From an uncultured Clostridia bacterium (GTDB lineage Bacteria; Bacillota; Clostridia; Oscillospirales; Acutalibacteraceae): a DNA stretch of 12,668 nt. Position numbers and translations under genes: made by a program. The notes beneath the pieces are model-generated. The model was not told the DNA's origin and ran no database searches. It worked only from the letters and a program-made list of their open reading frames with translations. Every line of letters begins with the position of its first letter. The stretch's first letter is position 1. The DNA is taken from the NCBI GenBank assembly GCA_937902305.1, contig CALDHV010000218.1, forward strand, positions 1 through 12,668, in the 5' to 3' direction. This document shows, piece by piece, positions 6,813 to 12,668 of the stretch.

Positions 6813-7898
6813 ATGTCCAATCGGTTGTTCCAGGGAGTCGTTCATCAAATGAAAGAGGCGATCGACCGTACCGTCGGCGTGATCGACGAGAATATGTCGG
6901 TGGTCGCTTGCAGCGACCTCGGTCGTATCGGGGAGAGCTACAAGACCGTCACGGCGGAGATGCTGGCGGGAGAGGAATACCTGGTCGCGGACGGGTACAC
7001 TTATAAGCTGTTCGGCAGTCGTCCGAGCGGTGAGTATGTGGTGTTCGTCGAGGGCACCGACGATATGGCGTTGCGGTATGCCGCACTGTTGGCAATATCG
7101 TTGTCCAATCTCAAGCAATACTATGACGAAAAATACGACCGCAGTAATTTTATCAAAAATGTGATTTTGGATAATATTCTGCCGGGTGATATTTACCTTA
7201 AGGCGCGCGAGTTGCATTTCAATTCCGATGTCTCCCGCGTGGTCTTGCTTATCCGCATCCGCTCCAAGACGGAGATCTCCGCCTTTGATGTTATTCAAAA
7301 CCTATTCCCGGACAAGACTAAGGATTTTGTTGTCAATGTCAGCGAAACCGATATAGCACTCGTCAAGGAGCTACGTCCCGGTATCGAAACAAAAGACCTG
7401 GAAAAGCTGGCGCGCTCCATCGTCGATACGCTCGGCAGTGAGTTCTTCACGCAGGCGGTGGTCGGCATCGGCACCGCGGGAACGGAGATCCGCGATCTTG
7501 CCACTTCATTCAAGGAGGCGCAGGTCGCGCTGGAGGTCGGCAAGGTGTTTGACACCGAAAAGGCGATCGTCAGCTACGACCACCTCGGCGTGGCGCGGTT
7601 GGTCTATCAGTTGCCGACCACGCTGTGCGAGATGTTCCTGCGTGAGGTGTTTAAGAAAGGGTCGATCGACTCACTGGATCAGGAAACGCTGTTTACCATC
7701 CAGAAGTTTTTCGAAAACAACCTCAACGTGTCCGAGACCTCCCGTAAGCTGTTTGTGCACCGCAACACGCTGGTCTACCGTCTGGAAAAGATCAAGCGCC
7801 TGACCGGGCTGGATTTGCGGGAGTTCGATGATGCCATCGTTTTCAAGGTGGCGCTGATGGTCAAAAAGTATCTCAATGCCAATCCGGTGAAATACTGA
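6813..7898 (+). CDS. PucR/CdaR-type transcriptional regulator
   Basis: A 361-residue cytoplasmic DNA-binding protein. Seen: an N-terminal domain at about 1-105, with VGVIDENMSVVACSDLGRIG at 21-40 that resembles the sugar-diacid recognition domain of CdaR; a middle region (about 130-255), with VVLLIRIR and AVVGIGTAGTEIRDLATSFK, typical of the GGDEF-like domain of PucR proteins; and a C-terminal PucR-type helix-turn-helix at about 298-352, with NLNVSETSRKLFVHRNTLVYRL. The start at ATG 6813 is fixed by AAAGGAG 8 bases upstream; the frame is open for 27 codons before it, but these lie in the structured leader. CdaR-family proteins usually sense organic acids and activate catabolic genes. Here the gene stands alone from its own promoter, just upstream of the ftsEX operon, so it could regulate that operon or itself. 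The ligand is unknown. Confidence 0.88.
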   Translation: MSNRLFQGVVHQMKEAIDRTVGVIDENMSVVACSDLGRIGESYKTVTAEMLAGEEYLVADGYTYKLFGSRPSGEYVVFVEGTDDMALRYAALLAISLSNLKQYYDEKYDRSNFIKNVILDNILPGDIYLKARELHFNSDVSRVVLLIRIRSKTEISAFDVIQNLFPDKTKDFVVNVSETDIALVKELRPGIETKDLEKLARSIVDTLGSEFFTQAVVGIGTAGTEIRDLATSFKEAQVALEVGKVFDTEKAIVSYDHLGVARLVYQLPTTLCEMFLREVFKKGSIDSLDQETLFTIQKFFENNLNVSETSRKLFVHRNTLVYRLEKIKRLTGLDLREFDDAIVFKVALMVKKYLNANPVKY

Positions 7899-7924
7899 TA
7901 GTCGGCATTTCCAAGTATTGAAGC

Positions 7925-7954
7925 TTGTTCCGGTGTGGCTTTTCCTGCTATAAT
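7925..7954 (+). promoter_or_regulatory. sigma-A promoter of the ftsEX operon
   Basis: -35 TTGTTC (7925-7930), 18-base spacer, -10 TATAAT (7949-7954) preceded by TGC (extended -10), which would offset the weak -35. Start near 7961. The roughly 50-nt leader holds a small stem, GTCCG (7972-7976) with CGGAC (7989-7993), just before the ribosome binding region. Confidence 0.8.
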
Positions 7955-8013
7955 GTAGGTCGTGAAAAGCTGTCCGCGCTTTTTCGCCGGACGGAAAGGA
8001 AAGGCAAAGATTT

Positions 8014-8736
8014 ATGATCGAGTTTCGCAGTGTCTATAAGCAGTACGATACCGGCAGTCACGCGCTCAATGATGTCAATCTGCATATTGACGACGGAGAG
8101 TTTGCGTTCATCGTCGGTGCGTCCGGCGCCGGTAAAAGTACCTTTCTCAAGCTCATTATGCGCGAGGAGGTGCCGACCTCCGGCGAGGTGATCGTCAACA
8201 ACTACCGCCTGTCGCGCCTTAAGCGTAAGCAGGTGCCGTATTTCCGGCGGACAATGGGCATCGTGTTTCAGGATTTCCGTCTGATCGACACGATGACGGT
8301 GTACGATAATGTCGCGTTTTCCATGCGCGTCATTGGCAAGACCCGCCGTGAGATCCGGCGGCGTGTTCCGCACGTACTGCAACTGTTGGATCTGCAGAGT
8401 AAAGCTGACCGCTATCCGCGCGAGCTGTCCGGCGGTGAACAACAGCGGGTGGGACTTGCCCGCGCGCTGGTCAATAACCCGGCGCTCATCATCGCCGACG
8501 AGCCGACCGGCAATGTTGACCCGCAGATGGCACACGATATTGTCGATCTGCTGACGCAGATCAACGAAAAGGGCACCACGGTGCTGATGGTCACGCACGA
8601 GCATACTCTTGTGCGGCAGTTCGACCACCGGGTCATCACGCTGGAGGACGGACGGGTCGTTTCCGATACCGGCCCCCAGAATAACGGAACACAGCCGGCG
8701 GATATTGCCGTCCCGTTGGGAGGTGTTGCGGAATGA
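8014..8736 (+). CDS. ftsE: cell division ATP-binding protein FtsE
   Basis: The ATPase subunit of the FtsEX complex, which sits at the inner face of the membrane and drives FtsX conformational change rather than transport. All ABC motifs are present in the 240-residue protein: Walker A GASGAGKST (35-43), Q-loop FQDFRL (85-90, the FtsE-typical form), signature LSGGEQQR (138-145), Walker B LIIADEPT (158-165) and the H-loop His195 in VTHE. The length exceeds that of a typical FtsE by a 15-20-residue polar tail. The ATG is preceded by AAAGGAAAGG. Its TGA stop overlaps the ftsX start (ATGATG), implying translational coupling and balanced amounts. The operon promoter lies about 60 bases upstream. 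Identification rests on the motifs together with ftsX directly downstream. Confidence 0.97.
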   Translation: MIEFRSVYKQYDTGSHALNDVNLHIDDGEFAFIVGASGAGKSTFLKLIMREEVPTSGEVIVNNYRLSRLKRKQVPYFRRTMGIVFQDFRLIDTMTVYDNVAFSMRVIGKTRREIRRRVPHVLQLLDLQSKADRYPRELSGGEQQRVGLARALVNNPALIIADEPTGNVDPQMAHDIVDLLTQINEKGTTVLMVTHEHTLVRQFDHRVITLEDGRVVSDTGPQNNGTQPADIAVPLGGVAE

Positions 8737-9635
8737 TGAACGGACAAAGCTTTCGCTATCTCGTGCGGGAGGGCTTCCGCAATACCTGGCTCAACCGCTT
8801 TATGGCGCTTGCCAGTGTCGGCGTGTTGATCTGCTGTCTGCTGTTGACGGGCTTTTCGTATCTGGTGTTTGTCAATATCGACCATCTTTTCCAGACGGCG
8901 TATGAGCAGAACGTGATCGCGGTATTCCTCAATGACGACGCGGACGAGGCGACCGTCGCTTCGGTCGGCGCACAGTTGGAGGAAATGGCGAATGTTGCCA
9001 AGGTGACGTTTGTATCCAAGGAGGAGTCGCTCGAACGCTACGGCAATGACCTGCCAAAAGAGACCTACGAAAGCTTGCAGGGGGAGAACAACCCATTGCA
9101 GGATACGTACATTGTGTCGTTTGACGATCTGGAGATATTCCAGCCGACGTTGGACGCCATCCGGGCGCTTGCCGGGGTGGAGAGCGTGTCCTATGACGGA
9201 GATATTGCCGCCACGCTGACCCGTGTGCGCCGACTGGTGTTGGGGGTCGGCGGTGCGATCATCATTGTGCTGTTGGCGGTGTCGCTGTTCATCATCGCCA
9301 ATACCATCAAGCTGACAGTGTACAGCCGCCGGCTGGAGATCTACATTATGAAATCGGTCGGCGCGACCGACAGCTTCGTGCGGTTGCCGTTCATCGTGGA
9401 GGGCATCGTGCTCGGACTGTGCGCCGGCGCACTGGGCTACGGACTTATCTATCTGCTGTATTCGCGACTTTCTGTCAGCTTCTCGCTGGGCGCCCTGTTC
9501 CATCTGGTGCCGTTTTCCGCCGTGTGGCTGGTATTGCTCGTCGGCTTTTTGGCGGGCGGTATGCTGGTCGGTACCTGCGGGAGCGCGATCTCTATGAGCC
9601 GCTATCTCAAACAGGAGGGAGGCTTGCCGCAATGA
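8733..9635 (+). CDS. ftsX: cell division permease-like protein FtsX
   Basis: A 300-residue membrane partner of FtsE. Four hydrophobic segments at about 24-48, 169-194, 219-243 and 260-285 give the standard FtsX layout. A large extracellular loop between the first two (about 50-165) contains VIAVFLNDDADEATV and VSKEESLERYG, typical of FtsX ectodomains. The cytoplasmic loop with SRRLEIYIMKSVGATDSFVR (198-217) is the conserved coupling region for FtsE. In other Firmicutes the ectodomain binds the coiled coil of a hydrolase (PcsB in Streptococcus, CwlO in Bacillus); here the M23 protein encoded next is the likely partner. The start at 8733 overlaps the ftsE stop, with GGGAGG about 9 bases upstream; a second ATG follows immediately and would change the length by one residue. 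Confidence 0.97.
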   Translation: MMNGQSFRYLVREGFRNTWLNRFMALASVGVLICCLLLTGFSYLVFVNIDHLFQTAYEQNVIAVFLNDDADEATVASVGAQLEEMANVAKVTFVSKEESLERYGNDLPKETYESLQGENNPLQDTYIVSFDDLEIFQPTLDAIRALAGVESVSYDGDIAATLTRVRRLVLGVGGAIIIVLLAVSLFIIANTIKLTVYSRRLEIYIMKSVGATDSFVRLPFIVEGIVLGLCAGALGYGLIYLLYSRLSVSFSLGALFHLVPFSAVWLVLLVGFLAGGMLVGTCGSAISMSRYLKQEGGLPQ

Positions 9636-10882
9636 TGAAACGGCGTTTGCCCCGACGCGTGACGGCGCTTTTCTGCGCGGTGGCACTGCTGGTGTCGCTC
9701 GGCTCGGCTCTGCCGACGGCGGCGAAGACCAAGGAACAGCTCCAGCAGGAAATCTCGGAGCTGCAAAAGAAGGAAAAACAGATAAAGAGCCAGTTGGCGG
9801 ATGCCAGCTCGGACTTGTCTGCCAGTCAGAAGCGGTATTCTCTGCTTGACCAGCAGATGACCAATGCCGAGGCACAGCTGGCGGTCTATAATAGTCAAAT
9901 ATCCTCGCTCAATGGGCAGATGTCCTCGGTGCAGAGCGAGGTTTCGTCGATGGAAAAGCAGATCGCCGCGCAGGAGGCGGAGATCGCCGACACGCGAGAC
10001 AAGCTCGGTCAGCGTTTGCGCGCCATTATGAAATCCGGCAATGTTACCACGCTCCAGTTGCTGATGAATACGCAGAGCTATGAGGACTATCTGCTCAAAT
10101 CTATGGCGATTCGCCGCGTATCCTCGAAGGATCAGAGCGCGATCGACCGCCTGGAGGCTTCTATCAAGAAGATCGAGGCGGAAAAAGCCACGCTGGAGAG
10201 CAAAAAGAGTGATCTGCAGGCGAAAAAGAGCGAGATCGAGCAGACCAAGGCGGTCGCTAACGCGAAAAAACGGGAGCTGGAGCAGGTCTGCGCGGCGGCA
10301 TCCAGCGAAATGCGCAAGCTGCAATCGTCGGTCTCGACCTACAATCAGCAGATCAAGGACACCGAAAAGCTGATTGAAAAGGCGAATCAGGATATTGCCA
10401 AGCTGATCCGGGAAAGCTCGACGAACTCGGTCTACAACAATAAGATGATGTACTGGCCGGTGCCGACGGTGCGGGCGCTGTCCGATGTGTTCGGGCCGCG
10501 TTGGGGCAAAAATCACAACGGAATCGACATCGCCAACGGCAAGATCCCGATCTATGGCGAGAATATCGTCGCCGCGGCGGACGGCACGGTCATCGCGGCA
10601 AACTATACCAGCTACTATGGCACCGGCTGGAGCTACGGCTACGGATACAGCTGTATCATCGACCACGGCAAGGACAGCAAAGGACGCAAGGTCACGACGC
10701 TGTATGCGCATTGCTCGGTGCTGTATGCCCGCGTCGGACAGAAGGTGGTCGGCGGCAAGACGGTCATCGGGCAGGCGGGCAAATCCGGTCACGTGACCGG
10801 GCCGCACCTGCACTTTGAGGTGCGCCTGGACGGTACACCGGTCAATCCGCTGTATACTTATGTCAGTCCGAAGGTCAACTGA
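9632..10882 (+). CDS. M23 (LytM-type) peptidoglycan endopeptidase with long coiled coil, probable FtsEX-activated hydrolase
   Basis: A 416-residue exported protein. Seen: a basic N-terminus and signal peptide (1-31); a long coiled coil at about 32-265, rich in Lys, Glu, Gln and Ser; within it, at 129-170, a less regular stretch (RAIMKSGNVTTLQLLMNTQS) that matches the hydrolase family activated by FtsEX (CwlO, PcsB and EnvC N-terminal regions); and a C-terminal M23 domain at about 275-410. The Zn site is complete: His295 and Asp299 in HNGID, and HLH at 392-394; His360 in YAH is also present. It therefore should cut peptide cross-links in peptidoglycan. A Tyr/Gly-rich insertion (about 324-340) precedes the central strand. 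The start at 9632 overlaps the ftsX stop (ATGATG), with GGAGGGAGG before it; the frame is open further upstream only inside ftsX. Confidence 0.93.
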   Translation: MMKRRLPRRVTALFCAVALLVSLGSALPTAAKTKEQLQQEISELQKKEKQIKSQLADASSDLSASQKRYSLLDQQMTNAEAQLAVYNSQISSLNGQMSSVQSEVSSMEKQIAAQEAEIADTRDKLGQRLRAIMKSGNVTTLQLLMNTQSYEDYLLKSMAIRRVSSKDQSAIDRLEASIKKIEAEKATLESKKSDLQAKKSEIEQTKAVANAKKRELEQVCAAASSEMRKLQSSVSTYNQQIKDTEKLIEKANQDIAKLIRESSTNSVYNNKMMYWPVPTVRALSDVFGPRWGKNHNGIDIANGKIPIYGENIVAAADGTVIAANYTSYYGTGWSYGYGYSCIIDHGKDSKGRKVTTLYAHCSVLYARVGQKVVGGKTVIGQAGKSGHVTGPHLHFEVRLDGTPVNPLYTYVSPKVN

Positions 10883-10916
10883 TCCGACTGACTGACCGAA
10901 AGGCAGGACTTTTCTG

Positions 10917-12275
10917 ATGAAGAAGAAGATCTCCCTGAGCACGGCGATCACGCTGATACTGCTGACGGCGGCATTGGCGATCTCGCTGACGATGGTGCTG
11001 GCGATCCGGTATTTCAACCGCCAGGTGCAATCGGTCGCCCAGCGCCAGGCAATGTATACCCATATCAACGATGTGGATAAAAAGGTGCGCGAGTACTATA
11101 CCGACATCGACGACGAAATGCTACGTCAAAAGCTGACCGAAGGCTATGTTGATGGCATCGGGGATAGCTACGCCGCCTATTTCACCGCGACGGAATATAC
11201 CGCGGAGCAAAATCGGTTGGCGGGTAAGGCGACCGACATCGGTCTGACTGTGTGCGCCGCCGACGGCAAAATCGCGGTGAGCGCGGTCAATATCAACTCT
11301 CCCGCCGACCAGAGCGGTGTGAAAAAGGGGGACGTTCTGACCGCTGTCAACGGTGAGGATGTGGGGGATAAGACGGTTTTGCAGATCCAGCGTATCATCG
11401 ACACCTCCGAAAAGGTGCTGCTCAGCGTGACGCGGGAGAAGAAATCGCTGGCATTCGAGCTTTCGCCCAGTCCGTATACTCTGCGCAGTGTGCAGAGCGA
11501 GCTGATGGATGGCATTGCCTATATCCGCATTTCCGCTTTTTTGGATAACACCCCCGAACAGTTCCGGGCGGTGGTATCGGATATGCAACAGCAGGGTGTG
11601 AACGGCTTTATCTTTGATCTGCGCGGCAATGCCGGCGGATCGCGTGCGGCGGCAGAGGAGGTTATTTCGTTCCTCGTTCCGCTGGGGCAGTACGGCACCG
11701 AAACGGATAAAAACGGCAAGATCCAGCGTCTGATGTCCGACGGGAGCAATGCCATCAGCCTTTCGACCGTCACGCTGGTGGACAGCGCCACGATGGGCGA
11801 GGCGGAGTTTTTCGCCGGCGTGCTGAAGGAATTGAGTATGACCACCGTCATCGGTGAGACCACGGCGGGCAAGGCAAAATACCAATCCCTTTTCCCGCTG
11901 GAGACCGACGGCTCGGCGATCAAGCTGACGGTCGGTAGCTACGGGCTGGTCAAGGGCGGCTCGTGGGAGGGCGTCGGCATCGAGCCGGATACCGCTGTGG
12001 TATTGACCGATGCGCAAAAAGAGCTGAGTGCCTTGACTGCGCTCGGGGACGATTTGATGGTCAAGGTGGCGCTACGGCAGTTGCCGAACAACACGGCCGC
12101 CTCCGAGGAGCCGGATATTGACGCCGCAGGCGCTACCAAGGCGCCGCCGGCGACTACGACCGCAAAGGCGCCCGCTACGACAACGGCGAAGGTGACAACG
12201 ACCGCGGCAAAGGCAACGCCTACGACGACCGCGAAGGCGGCAAAAGCGGCGACCAAGACCACAAAGAAGAAATAA
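10917..12275 (+). CDS. S41 C-terminal processing peptidase homologue, catalytic Ser replaced by Gly
   Basis: A 452-residue protein with a membrane segment at about 8-31, a helical region with GIGDSYAAYF (80-89), a PDZ domain at about 100-175 (SPADQSGVKKGDVLTAVNGEDV region) and an S41 core (about 185-365). Seen in the core: FDLRGNAGG (233-241), VDSATMGEAEFFAG (288-301) and ETTAGKAKYQ (314-323). In active members (for example E. coli Prc Ser430/Lys455) the nucleophile is 25 residues before the Lys. Lys319 and Gln323 are kept, but the residue 25 before is Gly294 (codon GGC). The protein is therefore predicted inactive as a protease, perhaps a scaffold or binding protein. The C-terminus (about 405-452) is almost only Thr, Ala, Lys and Pro. 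It lies 34 bases after the M23 gene; in Bacillus subtilis ctpB also neighbours ftsEX, so the association is old. Confidence 0.9.
   Translation: MKKKISLSTAITLILLTAALAISLTMVLAIRYFNRQVQSVAQRQAMYTHINDVDKKVREYYTDIDDEMLRQKLTEGYVDGIGDSYAAYFTATEYTAEQNRLAGKATDIGLTVCAADGKIAVSAVNINSPADQSGVKKGDVLTAVNGEDVGDKTVLQIQRIIDTSEKVLLSVTREKKSLAFELSPSPYTLRSVQSELMDGIAYIRISAFLDNTPEQFRAVVSDMQQQGVNGFIFDLRGNAGGSRAAAEEVISFLVPLGQYGTETDKNGKIQRLMSDGSNAISLSTVTLVDSATMGEAEFFAGVLKELSMTTVIGETTAGKAKYQSLFPLETDGSAIKLTVGSYGLVKGGSWEGVGIEPDTAVVLTDAQKELSALTALGDDLMVKVALRQLPNNTAASEEPDIDAAGATKAPPATTTAKAPATTTAKVTTTAAKATPTTTAKAAKAATKTTKKK
12135..12272 (+). repeat. low-complexity Thr/Ala/Lys/Pro-coding tail of the S41 gene
   Basis: The last 46 or so codons encode an irregular tandem pattern based on T-T-A-K and A-K-A units, ending in KTTKKK. 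The DNA shows repeated ACGACCGCGAAGGCG-like units with synonymous changes. Such tails are common in Gram-positive surface proteins as flexible or glycosylated spacers, and the basic end could bind anionic wall polymers (inference). Confidence 0.8.
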
Positions 12276-12279
12276 ACGA

Positions 12280-12313
12280 ACGGGCGGGAACACGGCGATG
12301 TGTTCCCGCCCGT
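12280..12313. terminator. intrinsic terminator shared by convergent S41 and isomerase-like genes
   Basis: Perfect 14-base inverted repeat: ACGGGCGGGAACAC (12280-12293) and GTGTTCCCGCCCGT (12300-12313), with a 6-base loop. It begins four bases after the S41 stop and ends ten bases before the stop of the convergent gene. The following bases are A/T-rich on both sides but without a pure T run, so termination strength is somewhat uncertain. Confidence 0.85.
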
Positions 12314-12323
12314 ATTATATGCT

Positions 12324-12668
12324 TTATTCGACGGATTTGAGTACCGCGACCGAGGATAGCAACGCGTCTGCGGGGTCGCGCCGGTCGGCAAAGCGCGACG
12401 GCTCAAGCTCGAGATTGAGCACCCCGCCGTACGCGCCGCCGAGCGCCGCCCGATAGCGGTCGAGCGGCAATTCTCCCGTATCAAGCGGGAAATGGGTGGT
12501 CAGCCCGTTCAGCGCGTGGATGTGGGTGTGGATGACCCGTCGCAGAAAGCGTTCATCCGGCAAAAGGTCGGGCTGATCGGGGAAAAACCGCCGCACATAG
12601 TAGGCGTAGTGCCCCATATCCCAGCAGGTGCCGACGGCAAGGCTCGTCGCCGCCGATCTCAGTCCCAA
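12324..12668 (-). CDS. sugar phosphate isomerase/epimerase-like TIM-barrel protein, C-terminal part only
   Basis: The frame is open to the right edge, so the N-terminal part is outside; 114 residues are visible. Seen: GTCWDMGH (Asp17 and His20 of the fragment), VIHTHIHAL (45-53), then HFPLDTGELPLDRY and a strand ending in LNLELEP (84-90). In the xylose-isomerase-like/AP endonuclease 2 superfamily these positions (Asp and His of D-x-G-H, the His pair on the next strand and a late Glu) form the divalent metal site. The family includes inosose dehydratases, tagatose and hydroxypyruvate epimerases and isomerases; the substrate cannot be settled here. The first codon in view (TTG) is probably internal, not a start. 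The gene is convergent with the S41 gene and shares its terminator. Confidence 0.8.
   Translation of the reverse strand: MGLRSAATSLAVGTCWDMGHYAYYVRRFFPDQPDLLPDERFLRRVIHTHIHALNGLTTHFPLDTGELPLDRYRAALGGAYGGVLNLELEPSRFADRRDPADALLSSVAVLKSVE

Noticed and set aside
9419..9631. Upstream extension of the M23 gene
   Set aside because: The open frame lies wholly inside ftsX and lacks a ribosome binding site; ATG 9632 has GGAGGGAGG and begins a clean signal peptide.
8412..9875. Long open frame on the - strand opposite ftsE/ftsX
   Set aside because: Translation is rich in His, Gln and Arg without domains; opposite two unmistakable genes.
9602..11068. Long open frame on the - strand opposite the M23 gene
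   Set aside because: Low-complexity, Arg/Leu/Asp-rich translation with no family signature; a shadow of the true gene on the + strand caused by GC-biased codons.
1..12668. CRISPR arrays, tRNA/rRNA genes, insertion sequences, attachment sites
   Set aside because: No regularly spaced repeats, cloverleaf-like segment, transposase or flanking inverted repeats were seen on either strand.

Overview
The window looks like chromosomal DNA from an anaerobic Gram-positive Clostridia, most likely a gut Oscillospiraceae/Ruminococcaceae-type organism. The reasons are AGGAGG-type ribosome binding sites, near-consensus sigma-A promoters, a class B sortase with an SPKTG-type substrate, an LCP protein, and a PucR/CdaR-type regulator followed by ftsE-ftsX-M23 peptidase-S41 protein. 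The taxonomic placement is inference; no marker gene is present. No tRNA, rRNA, insertion sequence, CRISPR array or phage gene was seen.

Left edge (1-239, + strand): the end of an HpcH/HpaI-type aldolase gene, clearly richer in GC than what follows. Left arm (256-5249, - strand): a cell-surface cluster read right to left. A very strong promoter (5221-5249) drives a small secreted protein with a C-terminal SPKTG sorting signal. A near-perfect bidirectional hairpin terminator (4631-4670) follows. Then come a sialidase-like Asp-box protein, a class B sortase, an LCP family protein overlapping the sortase gene, and a membrane-anchored protein of unknown function. No good promoter fits between the hairpin and the sialidase-like gene, so the sortase genes may depend on read-through.

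Centre (5278-6812): a GNAT-like acetyltransferase gene (- strand) and the regulator gene (+ strand) diverge from a 380-base gap. The gap holds two clear promoters, a 14-base palindrome, a repeated AAAATCGCCTG motif and a roughly 180-nt leader able to fold into alternative hairpins, one of them terminator-like.

Right arm (6813-12313, + strand): the regulator, then, from its own promoter, ftsE, ftsX and a coiled-coil M23 peptidase joined by ATGATG/TGA overlaps, then an S41 C-terminal-processing-peptidase homologue, ending at a strong hairpin. In related systems FtsEX transmits ATP hydrolysis across the membrane to switch on a coiled-coil peptidoglycan hydrolase at division or elongation sites; the M23 protein is the obvious partner. 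The S41 protein carries Gly where the family has its catalytic Ser, so it is probably a non-proteolytic member. Right edge (12324-12668, - strand): the end of a sugar phosphate isomerase/epimerase-like gene, convergent with the S41 gene.
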